In this document: piece after piece, positions 48,801-62,420 of the stretch | How the letters are laid out: the number at the start of each line of letters is the position of its first letter | Numbering within the stretch: the stretch's first letter is position 1 | From: Capitulum mitella | Taxonomy: Eukaryota; Arthropoda; Thecostraca; Pollicipedomorpha; Pollicipedidae | Assembly: GCA_030062745.1 (NCBI GenBank) | Contig: CP099844.1 | Location: 26,474,596 to 26,538,595 of the forward strand | DNA: 64,000 bases | Direction: 5' to 3' | Notes under the pieces: generated by a model | Told to the model about the DNA's origin: nothing | Database searches by the model: none | What the model saw: the letters and a program-made list of their open reading frames with translations, nothing else | Position numbers and translations under genes: made by a program

Positions 48801-51800
48801 CTGCTGCACGGGAAGGGGGGGGGGGGTGAGAGCGGGGCCAACTCACCCTTCTAAAGCGCACGTGCCGTTCCGTCTGACTACCGAATCGGTCCCGGGCGGG
48901 ACGCCGGAGCGGCCGCCAGCCGGCCCACCACCTGTGCCGCCGGCTTTCAGTCCTCCCCACGGCCGGTAACAGGACACGGTGTCCGCCCACTTAGCCATGC
49001 AAAACGCCGCCCGGCCGGACCCGGTTCCACCAGCTGGGGGAGGGGAGGGGGACCAGGGCTGGTCACTGGACCGACGTCGGCGGTGCGCGGCGTACTCCGG
49101 AGCTGAAACCTGACCTGTCGTCACGTCGCAGAGCTGCAGCAGCGCCACTGGGAGCCATACGTTATCTTGGGCGTTGCCGCTGTCGCGCAAAAACAGTACG
49201 GGCTCTGGGATTTTTATTCTGGCCGAAGAGCTTTCAGCAGCAGACACACTCGCCCCAGGCACCGCACTACCTCATTCGTTCGACTTCCTCGAGAGTGCTG
49301 AGGGGAGCTGGCGCGGATCCGTAACTAATGATCATCGAGTGGAGCAAATGGACCCAGCACGACGCACATAACGCCGCTCCCGCGGGGAGCGGCCCTTCTC
49401 ATGGCCGACCGCCCACCCGAACAACAACCCGACGCGCCGCCCGGCCTCGCGGCGCGTGTGCCGGCTCCCAGCGCCGGGCCTGCTCCGCGCGACGAGGTCG
49501 GCGCCGGACGATCCCTCAGCGAGCTCCCACGCCCGTCGGACGGCGCGGAGCCGGGCCGGCCGACGGCGCCGCCGCGCGCACGCCATCCGGACATCGGGCC
49601 GTCCCCCGGCGGCCGGCGCTCCTCTCGCCAGGCCGCCGGGCCGACTCCCACGCATCTGAATACCCGACCGGCGTGCCCCACTTCCGCGCACGTCCGGCCG
49701 GGGGCCGCCGGCGGCGCTGCGGCGACATCTAGCGGCCGCGCCGGACGCGGCCGCCGAGCCGCCGAGGGCCGGCGTTTCTCCCCGCCGGGCGCGTTCCGGC
49801 TTGATTTGCATACGCCGTGCCGGCGCCGGCCGCCGTTCGCGCGCGTTGCGACACGGCGCCGACAGATGCGACGCTTTCCGCGCCGTTCTCGTCGCGTGCT
49901 CCGCTGGCCACATTGTCCGGCGGGCGGGGCTGCCGCCAGCGCGCCAAGGAACGTGACAGCGCCGCGCCGCATTGCGCCACGCCGCCTCCGAATGCTGTGT
50001 AATTGATCGCGGCAAAAACCGCCGGCGATCTGTCGACGCGGCGGGGGGCGTGACGATTATTTCGGGGACGCGGCGAGAACGGTGATTTGGCCCAGCGCTT
50101 CTAATTGCGGGCCGTCGGGGCCCGCACGTGGGCAGGTGTAGACGCCCCTGCTGTTTACAACGTCGGGTAGGTCACGGAAGGCGCCGCGCGTTGGTAGATG
50201 GGGGCGTGCGGGCCCCCGGCAGAGAAACCGGACCGGATAGTTAGGGTTGTCTAAATATGGCCCGGCCTCACGGAAGGCGTTTCACGCGCTGACCGACCTG
50301 CGTTTCCATTCATTTCAGATTCACTGTAATAAGAAAACTGGTCTCTGCTTTCGGGTGTTCCACTTGCTCCTCTCAAGGCTTGCCGGTCGTCAGATGCGCG
50401 CAGTGACGAAATCACTTTGAAACGTGACTCACGCTGACGTGCGGGGCAACTGCGCGGAGCACGTCCTTTGTCCGGTCTCCGCGCCTCGGTGCGGCGAGGC
50501 CTGGTCCGGCCCCGCCGTCTGGCAGAGCCGCCGTCCGCCGGCCGCGGCCGCGCGCGGCGCGGCGGCCCGGAACGGGAGTGTTGCACCGCGCGGCGGCGGC
50601 CGCCCGCCGGCAGGGGCTCGGCTCAGGACGTAACTGGGACAATGGCGGGACCGGTGGCTCCGAGCCGGCCGGAGCAGGTCGGCCCGGCTGCAGCCGGCGA
50701 CCGGGAAACACCGGCCATCTGATAGTCCGGCTTAGGTGGGGCGTTTTCCTGAGCTTGATTCTCCGGGAGCGTTTGAGTCGGGCTGACATTGTGGAGACCG
50801 AGCGATTGGTCCGCCGTTTGTATTGCTAGTCGCGCTCCATTGGTGGACCAGATTCTGACCGGCCGGACGCGCCCCCGGCTGCCGACGCTGGACCGGGACC
50901 GGTCTGCCAGATTTGCCCCCCGGTCAGGCCGCAGTTTTGGTAGCCTCGTGATGTTTGGAGCTGTTGTGATATTTAGTCTGGATTTCTTTACGTTTCAGCT
51001 ATGGTAAGTTTGTTTTCCGGATGCCATTTTCCGTTGGTATTGGGATGTGAGTTATATTGGGAACATGTGCGTGTATGCAATTCCTCCGTACATCCGGCTC
51101 AAATCGTATGATGGTGCTTGTGTCCTCAATCTGAAAGTCAGGTAGAGGCGCGGGCACTATCAGACGCAGCCAGGGCGCGACGTTAATCTTCATCGCATGC
51201 AGGCCCGCGTCGAGGGCGTCGTCCTGACAGACGCTAACGACGCACCTGTTAACGTCCACCGCATCCTTCTGTCTGGTCCGATGAGCTTCCTCTGGCCACC
51301 AGCCGTGAATATGGACAATTGCGGGCGCGACTTTCCCACGTTTTTACCGGGAAACAACACCGCACGGAGGCGGCGCTCACAGGCATTTGGACGCGATCAT
51401 TGAAAAGTGAGCCACGAAAAACAAGCGTCGGAAAGCTGCGCTGAGTGGATGTGAAGTGGTACACCGCGCCGGGAGCTGCCGTCCCCGCCAGGTCCTCCGC
51501 GGCGCCGGGCCGCCACCGCCGCCGTCGCAGCTCGTGTACCATCGCGCCTCCAGCCGACCCCGCGCGGCCTCCTGACGGCCGCTGTTTGCACGTAGCGGTC
51601 CGCAGCCGATGTCAGCCGTCCACCCGCGCAGCGTAGGCGCCGGAGGGGGCCAGGGGCCGCCGCCGCCGTCGTTGCCGCCGGACCAGCGCGCGCCGGCCGC
51701 GCCGCCGACAACAAACGGGTTTTGCGATGGGCCGATTGCAGCTGCCGTCGGACCGTCCTTGCGCGCGCCGCGGCGCTCGAGGTGCCCTTGAAGGCGGCGG

Positions 51801-54800
51801 CGCGCGGCACGCGCGCGGCGCGCTCTGGTCCCCGCCTCCGTCTCAGCTGGTCCGCGGCTCGGCGCCCGCTCGGCACCTGCCGCACGTCTCCGCCGCGCCT
51901 GTCCCACGTCCATTGGGCGCCGTCCCGTGTCCATTGGGCGCCGTCCCACGTCACTCCCGCAGCTGCCGCGACAGGCCCGGTCCTGGGCCGCGAGAGGACG
52001 CCCCGGAAGCAGGGCCGGACCGCGCTGCTTCCGGAGTCAGGTGTCGGCCGGCGCGGCGCCGCCCCTCGCGTGAGGGCGTGTCCGCGACGACGGCTGTGTC
52101 GCCGCCGGCTCAGCTGGAGGACCGGAGGCGTCAGGGGAGGTGTTTCCCGCCGCCGGGGTCCCGGCCGTTTGCCGTCGGACCGGACGTGCGGGGCCGGACC
52201 GGACCGAGGTCCAGCCCCGAGCCAGTCTGACCGCTCTGAGCGGGCGGTACGCAGAGGGGCCGCCTCTATGTGCGGGCAGCAATCCGACCGAGCAGCTTTC
52301 CCGGGCGGCAGCGCCCGGCGCGGGTGCCGTTAGAAGACGGAGCGCTTTGTTTGTCGGATCAGATGAGTCGGACAGGTGGATTTGTTCGAGGTGTGGGACG
52401 GGCGCCGCGCCGCCGGGCGTATCCGGTGAGCTGATTATCTGGCATTGTTTTGTTGCGCGTCTCACAGAGGCCGCGTGAGGTTCTCGCGCTGACGCGCCCG
52501 CCGCCTACCGAGACAATAGCGAGCTGCCCCGAGCCCGCGCCTGGCCGGGGCGGCGCGCAGCCGTGATATCACGATAGTTCGCTGAATTAGGAGCCGCGCC
52601 ATATTTGTAGGATTATTGGGACATTGCGTGACTTGCGCCGATTCCGTGTCCTTTTCGAGTGGAGTCGGTCGTCGTCCTGGCAGGCGGCGCGCGGTGTTCT
52701 TACCTACACGGCCTGAGAGTCAGGTATTGAAGTCAAATGGAAGGTAGCGAGCTGTACTGAATGCTTGGCACACATAGTTTTTTTTAGAACAGACATTCTA
52801 CCAGCGCTAGCCCGCGGCAATGTGTCCTTGTTTTAGGGCGTCACATCAAGTCTGTGGTCATGAAAGCAGTGCCGTTTTTTTGCTGCTAGAAATCAACCTC
52901 ATTTTTTCAACCGTTGTCCATCGTGTTCACATATTGGCAATGTCTCACTGCACACGCGGGTCCATAGCATCATTTTCAGCGGCCAGCTTTTAGCGAAAGA
53001 CAGATGCTTTGTTCCCCTCAGTTCCACCGTCATCTGTTCCGGCTTTACAGCCCTGGCTTTCATTTAATTTTCGCGACTTACATCACATAAAAGGACGGTA
53101 ATGGCATCATCTGGAGGTGGGAATCATCACAAACCTCTGACATAACTTCACGACCGTCTGCTGCCGCGCTGCCCGGCGCACGAATGATGACGGCGGCCAG
53201 TGTGCCGTGTCAGAGGTTGTATGTAGTGGAGGCACGCGCGGAACAAAAACCGAACACGAGAAGTAAGACGCTACGGATTGGCACAGTTGAATGACCGCAG
53301 AGGGTCTTTGAACGCCCTGTTCGGTTTCTAGTAAGCCGACCAAGCTTAAATGGTCAGCGAACGCCCCAACAGACTACCGGGTGTCCAAGCCAGGGTTTCA
53401 TCGGACCCGCGGATCACGCGACTACAAGCCTCTCCCCTCAAATTCCTGGCCTCCACTTCCGGCACGGTGATCGGGTTCACCGTTGCCCTTGGTGTCTCCG
53501 TCAAAGTGTGAATAACTTCCTCAGAGGTCTGCCTTCAGTGATGGAGCCGCAACTCGGGCCCACGCACCTGGCGGTGGGAGGGGAGGGCCGACGCGGGGCG
53601 CCGGCCGCCGCCCAGTCTCGGTTTCCCCGCGCCTGTCCCCGCGTCGGCGCGCCGCGCCGCGCCGCGCGACAGCTGGCGACTCGGTTTTTCTGCGCCGCCG
53701 CCGCCGGACGGCCGGCCGCAGAGAAAGTGGCCATATGGCGACGGCCGTCTGTCAGCTCGGCGGGCGTTTACCTCTCCGGCGACGCCGGCCGACGGCCGCC
53801 GCCGCCGCCGGCGCCGGGCAGGTCTCGCGCTCCGCTGACCTTCCGTCGCCGCCGGCGCTCGGCCCGACCTGGCCGGCCCGCGGCGGTCGCGCGGTGCGGT
53901 TCTGTTGCGTGTCGGGCGGCCGTTGCACGCGGCAGGCGTCACACAGGCGGGCGTCGCGTCATTGGGCGGGTGACACCGGGCGCGGGCCGACGTCGAAACG
54001 AGCTCCATTGTTTCCGGGGCAACCCGGGCTCGAGCGCCGGGAGAATGGAGAAACTCGCATCGCAGCATTCAGGGCCATTGAGGCATCGGGCCAAAACTGT
54101 TTCCAGTCGGTGAAGCAGGGCTGTGTGTGTGGAGAACAATTCACAGTTCTCGGGCCGCTCGCCCGTGGCATTTGTTTGCTGTTACGTGCCTATACGGCCG
54201 TAAAAGTCTCCCGGATACTGCCTGTGATGCATCGCAGTCGCCGTCTGTGCCAGTTTCTCAAGTGCTGTAAAGTTGTCAAGAGCTTCCGCCGCCGGCGATC
54301 TCCAGCTCGGCTACCGTCCATCTGGTCCGCTGATTTATCGTCCCAAATTAGTGCTGCCATTCAGATGCCGGTGCATCATCACGGTGAAGAGACAAGTCGG
54401 CCTCTGAGACGGCGGCGGCGGCGGCGGCGGTCCTGTATGTGCGGCCGGCCGCAGGATGGAGGGTGGATGGAGATGTCCGGCGCCGATCCGCCGCCAAGAC
54501 CCGCGATCCGGGCCGAGGGACCGCCGCCGCCGGCCGGCAGACATTCACCGGGACCTTGATGTCGGGGGGCGGGCCGGCACCGCTACGCTATTGATAAAAA
54601 CCGGCGGCCCGAGGTCGGGCGGCGGCCCGCCTCGCCGAGCGAGTCCATCGGCCGGCCGCGCCGCTCGGGCGGAACGGCCGACCCCGGCGCGCGCCGAACG
54701 GGCCGCCCTCGCGCCCGGCGCAGGTCGCCGCTCACTTCCGCCGCGAGGTGCGAGGATTGGCGCCGGTCGGCCGCCGTGGGCCGGTCTCTCACCGCGCTCC

Positions 54801-57800
54801 TGCGACGGCCGCTCAAGGATAGGGAAAATGCGATCGTGCGCGTTAGTTTGTAAAGCGCAGACTCTGATTTTTATCGGAGGAAGGTCGCCAATTTTCGGCG
54901 TGATTATATGTATTTATCTGTCGTGCATGCGTTGTTCATCTCGACGTGACTACGATAAACTTAAATGGACACGAGAATGTGATTTTTGCTTATTCACTGT
55001 GTTGTGTAGCGCTTTTCATGCACGACCCATTTCAGTAACTTCCCCGTCGGAGCGCAGTAGCGGAAAACATGAAAGCAGTCCGAAGTCATAAGCGAATAAC
55101 GGTTGGCTACCGCCGTCCCGCCCACGCCGCCGCTCACAGCCATTTACCTCCCAATATGCCAAACATCCGTAATTGCTGTAGATCGCCGGATCAGCCAGGA
55201 GGCCGAATTCCCCGGCGTCGATTGGCCGTCCACCGGAGCGCGGCGTCGGCGCGCGCTCGGCTGCGAAACTGCGCGGCAGCCGAGCGCACCGCGCGGGCCG
55301 GCCGCCGGAGATGAGCCGTGGCCGGTCGCAGTCGGCCCGGGTAGCGGGCCGGGACTCGGGCCGTGCGGCTGCGATGACTCGCGCGAGAATGCGCGTGTGA
55401 AGCCGCGTCGCGGCCCAGCAGCTGACGGCGGCGGGGACCGGAAGTCCGCGCTGTGGAGCGGGTATCCAGCCGGGTACATGGGGAACCACGCTCAGCCCGT
55501 ATTGATTCCTCCTCGCTGATCCTGCTTTGTATTCAGCTCTTTACGGGGCGGTGAGGGTCAGTCGAGGTCAATCTTTGTTTCCTCGACAGACATCTTCCGG
55601 CTGCCGTGAAGCTTCCGAAGAGGTTCACGGGCCGGACTTAAAACAAAACTACACAGAGTAGATCTGAATAGCTGCAACATGCGACATCGCGTACTCTCGC
55701 CCCACTCGCGCGGTCACCTTGCATGACACTGGTGCCGCCAAGCAAGTTAGTTCGCCGTCACACCCGGTCACGGTGCCGCTGCCCCGGAGCCTTGCCGGCT
55801 TCACGCTCGCCAACCGCCCGGGAATGTCGCCGAGTGACATCTGAGCGGCCCACAAAAGCCGCGCGGCGACGGCGGATAAACCACGGCCGACCCGCCGCGG
55901 TGGCCGCGGCCGGCCGGCCAGCGCCCCGGGGCGGGTGCCGCCGTGTCGGGAGGTCGCGGCCCGCGGCGGGGCGCCCGCGTCCTCTGATTGAATGGAGCAG
56001 CGCGGCGGGAGGCCGGCCGGCCTGCACGGACAATGGCCGGCGCCGCGGCCGGCCGGCCGGTTGGCGTTTTTCCGCGCCGCTCAGGCGGCCGGAATGTTTG
56101 CGCGGCGTGACCGGGACGCGGCGGGCCTCCGGCCGCCGACCGCCCCCGCTCCGGGCGGCACACGGCCGGGCGTGGTCCCGGCGCGCGGCTTTGTGGTCCG
56201 GCCGGCCCCCATCCCCTCCCGCCCGTCATGCTCTCCAGGAGCGGCCCCATTACCAGGTAGGCCAGCCGGTCAGGCGTGACGTCACTCGTTTTGCGGACTG
56301 CGCCGGAATATGGGAACGCTGCGACCCCCTCCTAGTCGAGGGTGACTAGTAGACATTGCGCAGTGTGGTCTGGTCATATCCAGTTCAGATATTTCATCAT
56401 CTAACGGCTAAGTTCAGCGGCGCTGTGCTTAAGCTGTCCGTCCCTTCTCCTGTAATGCTGGGGAAAAAGCCACGCCTCCGACTCAAGGCCTGGACGTCCT
56501 TCAGAGCTCTTCAGCCCCGTCACGTCCGTCTGAGGCCTCTGTTTCCTCCACGCGCTCCCAGGCCGTGCGGCCGCTGCAGGAGGCGGCGGAGCCGGCCATC
56601 CAGCCTCCGCCGCTCAGCTGGTGACCGGTCCGGCCCGGCCTGACCCCGATCCGAGGCCGGTCGGCGGCGGCGGCGGCGGCGGCGGCCGCTGCAAAGCCCC
56701 CGCCCGTCCTCCGCCCAGGCGCTGGAGCCGGCCGGTCGGTGGCACTCCCTGGCGGCCGTGCGGCCACCGGCAGTCCTCCACCCCGTGCTGAAAGGCCGCC
56801 CTCCCGCCTGTTCTCGGTGAGAGATCGGCAGCCGAGAGGTGCACTCTGCATAAACGGCGCACGTGTTGCAAGGCGCTGCGTGGCTATCGCGCTGCAGTAT
56901 CACCCAAAGCAATAAGATTACCGGCAAGAGATATGTATCGATTGTTTTGCGCCATCTATTTCTCAATGCGATACAGGTGTATGGTCACACCTAGATAACG
57001 AACGGAGAAAGGGGAACTGTCAGTTGTGATGTCAGCAAGGACGCAATGGTCGGAAAAACTTCTGATGGTAAAAAGTGGGCACTACAGTGGTTGGTTACGT
57101 GTTTGGCTTTTCGTTTGTGACAATTATCATGCCACGATCTGTAACTTACCACCTCCAAAGACGGCAGAATATTGTGGCGAATCTTTTGTACCAGGAGCTG
57201 GTGGCTTGCGCCCAAGACACACCCATCCATTGTCTGTATCATGTAGTTCCAAAACTCTTAAGAAACCTCACCCCGTCGGAACCTTCATCCGCAGGCCTCG
57301 ACAGTAGGAATCTGCGGCGAAATAACGGAAGGAAAACTATAGGCATTCCACTGTTCAGCCTTTCGATAAACCGCAGCCCAACGCGTCCGTCGGTGCCCTA
57401 AAGGCCCCGACGCGTTTGCCGTCTGTTCGGAGGCCGGCCGTGATGATCCGTCGCCGGCAGCTCCCTGGCGAGGCGGCCATACGGCGAGGCGCCGGCGGCG
57501 AGTCAAAACGCCGCAGCGCCGGCCGCCGGGCGAGCGGCGAGATAACCGCTCTAACGGGGAGATAAGCGGTCCGTCCGAGCACGCCGCCTGTTCCGACTGC
57601 GGGCTCCGACACCGCCTTCTGCCGCCGCGTACCGAGGAGGTGTCGTCACCGCCGCCACGCCCCTAGCGTGCGGGGCTCGAACGGTGGGGAGCAGACCGTC
57701 TCCAGGAACCCGTGGCAACACTGCAGGAAGCAGGGCTCCGTTGTGCATTTGAGCGCCGTTATGTAGCAACTTTGGCCTGCCTAACAATTTTGACGCCTGA

Positions 57801-58400
57801 CACCCTTCAGACCTTCCGCGTCGGCCTCGTTTTGCGGCGGGCCTGCCGTGCTGGGTGCGGAGCTGTGCCCGCTGTCTCAAGGTCTCACGGGCTGTTCCTG
57901 TGGCGTCACGCCGTGACCGAAGCCCCGACTGCACCGATCGGCGGCTGACGAGGGGTTCAGTGCCGGTCTGCTGCCTCTGCGGTCCCCGGTCGCCGTGCCT
58001 TCATGCGGACATTTCGGCGGCGGCCAGTCCACGGGCGCGCGGTGAGGCCGCCGCAGCGTCCTTCTGCAGAGAACACGTTGTCGCTGGCGGGGTTGAGCCA
58101 GCACCCGTGTTACGACCATACGGAGCGTGCGGCCGGACTCTGACGACCCGGAACGGGCGAATGAGCCGCCGCAGCCGTGCCGACTGGGTCGTAAAGAGGT
58201 CCGAGATCGGCGGCGGTGTCGGGTCATGTAACGTTGCGTCAGGATGTGCCATATGCGGCGCGTGGTGCCGCTATTTACACTTTCACGCCCGGTCGGCAAC
58301 TGCGCCGCGTACGCCGCAGCCTATGCGGCGTACGCGGCGCGTGTGTTTACTTTGGCAAACATTGTGTGCAGGGTGTGAAAATGGCATTAGCTTCTTTTGT
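48801..58400. other. Very GC-rich, CpG-rich region without supported genes
   Basis: Composition is extreme, with long overlapping frames in several phases on both strands (for example 49401-50006 and 53735-54559). None shows a domain or a consistent codon pattern. Low-complexity content includes CGG runs near 54412-54430 and 56663-56683 and G runs. The interval 52.7-53.5 kb is closer to average. No RNA gene was recognised. Confidence 0.4.
51898..51958. repeat. Three tandem 21-bp units carrying inverted CCAAT
   Basis: The unit is close to GTCCCACGTCCATTGGGCGCC, three times, the last truncated. Two copies contain ATTGG, the inverted CCAAT box, 21 bp apart. Confidence 0.6.
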
Positions 58401-61400
58401 TGTGTGGAAAGATGACATGCTTCGAAGAGTTAGTTCACTTCTTACTGGCAGAGCAAGTAGACACATTCACGGTCGACTTTTTCAAGTGCGCAGTTCGCCG
58501 CAGTTAGTTGCTGAGCGCTGTCCACAACTGGCCGCAGGTCGCTGCTGTCTCGTAGTTGACCTCAGGTCGCTGCTGGTACACAGTGGGCATCAGGTCGTTG
58601 CCTGTACGCACCTATGACACAAATCGGTCGGAATGACCTGGCACAATCTGGTGGGTGGCCGTCCTCGTCTGCCCTCGATTCCCATGGGCGGAGGACTCCG
58701 CCCGCAGCGCGCGCGTGGCGCGCCATAGCTGCCTCCAACTGTTCCTTCAGTTCGTCATTATCGCATGCGTCAAACAGCTGCACGGACGGAAATCAGAGGA
58801 CAGTCCCTCTGGCCGGACGGTCAGTGGTTTAGGAGCCAGTTTCGCCTCCGATTTCCCGACGTCTTGTTTGATGCTGTGGAAAGCTAGCCGAAAATTCGGG
58901 GCAAGAAAGTGCTAAGAAAGCCACGGTTGGCCCTCAGATGTTCAATTAGTATGCGGAATGTGGCCCCGGTTTCAGCCACGGACTAATTCATGCATGTCTA
59001 TTAAATGCATTAACAGACGAGTGTGTGACGTCCCTGAGAAGCGAACACATTAACTATGATGTATTGCCGTGTTCGGTCAAGCCCGTTATGCATCCTTAAC
59101 CTCGTGTTGTTCACTGATGCTCATACAGACCAAGTTTGGCCACGAAGATCGCGATTAATTTGAATATGTCTCATATGTTAACGTCTTCTCTGGCTGAGCG
59201 TTCTTGGCTGATGCAATGCAGTGATGGAAGTGAGCATCATGCTTGATTCAAGCAGCATGAAAGCCTGCGGTTTCCGAACGAATGAGCGACATTTCAGCCG
59301 TAACTCCACGGACGAAAGGTAATCGATTTTAGCCATCCACTTCGGACCGGTGTCCGCGCTGGAGCCGAGTCGTGGTAAATGCAAGAGAGCATTGCTGAAA
59401 GTCTATTTCTGGAATGGGACAGGCGAGCGGTCGACATGCTGTACGTCGAATGGAAAGGCCTGAGACAGTTTGGTTTTAGCTGGCTGAATATATCCTTCGT
59501 AGCGAATCCGGCCCTCCCTGTTAACATTGGCGTGACATGCGCGGTATTGTAAGGAATGATGACAAACGTGATTGTGGGAAGAAAATTAAAAGCAGATTTG
59601 TAAAATATGGGCAAAATTTAGATATTATCACAGGGCACTATGAAGCAGGTAGCTAACTAAAAGAGCCACCTTCACCGCAGAGAACACTTCCGTAGCTTCT
59701 GGACAGCCCTTTATCTCGCAGGACGAGCGGCGTGCTCGCCGCCGGACGTGGCATTTCCGGTACGGAGTACGGCACCCGGCTTTACGACATTCCACGTGGC
59801 TGCCACCGCGTGCTGGCTCCCCTCTCGGACAGATGTTTGCAGCTCAGAGGGAGCGCGGCGAGCCGCAGCTTCCCGACACGCGTCCCGTGCCCGGGTCCAA
59901 TCTCCATCCCCGGATTACCCACCATTCACGGGTGAGTTATGGCGTGCAACTGCACGGCCCGGCGGCATCGCCAGCATTCTGTCTGTCAGATGGACAAGAT
60001 TGCGCGGCCCCTGGGAGTGCCGATCCTCACACGTGCTGCAATGAGCTGCCAGGCACCGTCCGCCGACCGCCGGCCGCTCGCCGCCCGGCGTGAGATGAAT
60101 GTCCTGCTTTGAGGCTGAGCTCAGTCGGATTCGTGACGTGCGAATTTGAAAAATATCGGTCTGGATCGTTGCCGCTCTGAAAATACCACGGCGCCCAGCT
60201 GAATGCCGTCATTGATTGGCAAGGTTTGCAATGACTCATGCTTTGTGCTGGAACGCGTGAAAGGTGCTCCGGATTGAGAAAAACGATTTGCAGTGAAAAT
60301 ATAGTAAGGCACTTTGTATTTAAGCAATTTTTGGAGGCTTTCAATTCTTGAGAAGCCGGTAGCGCATTTAACACGCCATATTTTACCTTGGAGCCGGGTT
60401 GAAAGGAATTCCGGCGGTATTGTTTTCCGTGCAAGACATGCACGTGACCAGTTCTGCGCCTCGTGTTGTTTTGGATCAGTCATTTTTCTTCGCCGCTGGC
60501 AAGGGAAAACATCGACCCGGCAATTGGGCCCCTGTCCGGCGCATGGCCGGCATGCGGCTTTCCTGCAGGCCTGCCTCGTAGCGCGGCTTTCGCTCGCACC
60601 GCACGCAACCCGCCTCCTGTCGGCCGCACAGTTCAAACACCCTGCCGCCGCCGGCAGGTCACGTGACCAGCCGCGGGCGCCGCGACCCCGGCGACCCGCG
60701 CCCGACGCCGCCGCTCGGCGCGTCCTCTAGAAAGCGCCCGCAGCCGTCGGCGACTGCTGCCTGCTGTTGACCTTTGACCCCGACCGGCCGCCGGCAGACG
60801 CCTGGGAGGGGGGGGGGGGGGTCCTCAGTCGGCGGCCTGTTAGCGGCTGACCCGTTGTGGCTGCCACGTGGCGTCCGGGGGATAGCACTGACAGTCCGTA
60901 TTCGGCAACGGGCCGGAGGTTGACTTGTGACGCCGTGCAGCCGTCGGAAGTCGTCGTGGAGGGGAGGGGACCGTCGGTCGGTCGCCCAGTGGAACAGCGC
61001 CTGCGGGGTGCTGTTCACTCCGCTGCCGTCGCCGAGGGCTGAACGGTACAACCGAGCGGTTTAGCCGCGACCCAACGTACCGCGCCGCCGCGCCGTCGCC
61101 GAAAAATGATTACATTTGCCGGTCGGTGGTCCGGCGCAGCGGACCGGCCCGGCCCGGCCTGGCCGGTCCGGGCGGACGGACCAGACCGCCGCTCCAGCGC
61201 CGTCAGCCGTCGTCAGCCGTCACCAGCCGTCGTCGGCCGTGAGAGCGAGCAGGCGGCGCGTGATTACGGGCGGTGGGGACGCGATCGGCGGCCGGTCACG
61301 CCGCCGCCGATAACGGAGATGTCACGGACGGTACGCGGCGTCACGCCGCCGCAGCCGCCGTGAAACGACGCGCAGTCAGGCGCCGGAGACCGTACCGGCC

Positions 61401-61999
61401 GCCGGCTCCGAAGCGAACGACGTTTTGAGTCGGAGGCTGTGCTGGCTTGTCCGGCGTATGTCGGATGCCGACGATACGCGGTCTCAGTGCATCGAACAGG
61501 GGCAGCGCTGACTCTGTACCCCGTTGTTACGTCTTTCTGGGCGGTCTGGATACTGCGGAAATGACTGCGTTTTACTATGCTGAATGGTCGAGTTGTGTTT
61601 TATGTGATGGTAATGGTTTTCGCGGCACCGCAAGAAAAGCGCAAGCGGCTCAGGATTAGATAAAGAAATGCGTTTTGCAGGAGATACAAGGAAACTCTAT
61701 CAGAAAAATACCTCTCAGCCTGAGTCATACGCAGAGGGTGCGTGACCCTCTCTTTCTGCCTGCCGCGCTGCTGGCGGGCGGGCGGCGTCGGGCCTGTGAT
61801 CACGTTCGGCTTACCGTAGGACCGGCCGACACTGACCCCGGCGACCCTGGCCAGTTCACGCTCACGAGCGCGGCTTTTTGTCGGCGGACGCTAACGTGCC
61901 TGTGATGGTCCGGAACAAAGGCCGCGTCGCCAACAGGGACCGCACGGCTGAGCGGCGGCCACCTGGCGCACTGCCTGTTTGTCCTGCCGGAATCGCTCT
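58401..61999. other. Mixed spacer, no supported gene
   Basis: AT-richer from 58.9 to 59.7 kb and GC-rich after that. It contains a run of 14 G at 60808-60821 and short CAGCCGTCGT repeats at 61200-61240. No exon or RNA gene is supported beyond the weak candidate at 58638. Confidence 0.4.
58638..58777 (-). CDS. Weak candidate exon
   Basis: On the minus strand, after CCGTGCAG, a frame encodes LFDACDNDELKEQLEAAMAR followed by HARAAGG. This is a convincing charged amphipathic helix unlike the chance Arg/Pro/Gly-rich frames nearby. The only donor at the far end is weak (GCCAG|GTCATT), and no partner exon was found. I do not recognise it. Confidence 0.2.
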
Positions 62000-62010
62000 G
62001 CTGTAAGCTA

Positions 62011-62420
62011 TGTCCTGCTCGGCGGCCGATGTCCCTGCGCGGAGACTGGTGTCCCTGCTCGGAGACATGTGTCCTTGCTCGGAGACTTGTGTTCCTTATT
62101 GGCGGGCGGCGTCCCTGTTTGGAGACCGGTGTCCGTGCTCGGCGGCTGGTGTTCCTGCTCGGCGGCTAATGTCCCTGCTCGGCGGCTGGTGCCCCTGCCC
62201 GGCGGCTGGTGTCCGACGCCGGTGGCTGGTGCCTCTGCTCGGCGACTGGTGTCCGAAGCTGGTGGCTGGTGTGTGCCGCCGGCGGCTGGTGTGTGCTGCC
62301 GGCGGCTGGTGTCCGGCGCCGGCGGCTGGTGCCCCTGCTCGGCGGCTAGTGCCCCTGCTCGGCGGCTGGTGTGTGCTACCGGCGGCTGGTGTCCGGCGCC
62401 AGTGGCCGGTGTCCGGCACC
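62011..62420 (+). repeat. 20-bp minisatellite, about 20 copies
   Basis: The unit is close to GGCGGCTGGTGTCCCTGCTC, in exact 20-bp steps (for example GGCGGCT at 62161 and 62181). Copies vary at several positions. As 20 is not a multiple of three, it produces open frames in several phases and on both strands. Confidence 0.95.

Noticed and set aside
49401-50006. Open frame of about 200 codons, with similar long frames on both strands at 41.1-41.8, 51.7-52.3 and 53.5-54.6 kb
   Set aside because: These regions are so GC-rich that stop codons are rare in all frames. The translations are Arg/Ala/Pro/Gly-rich with no domain, and overlapping frames are equally open.
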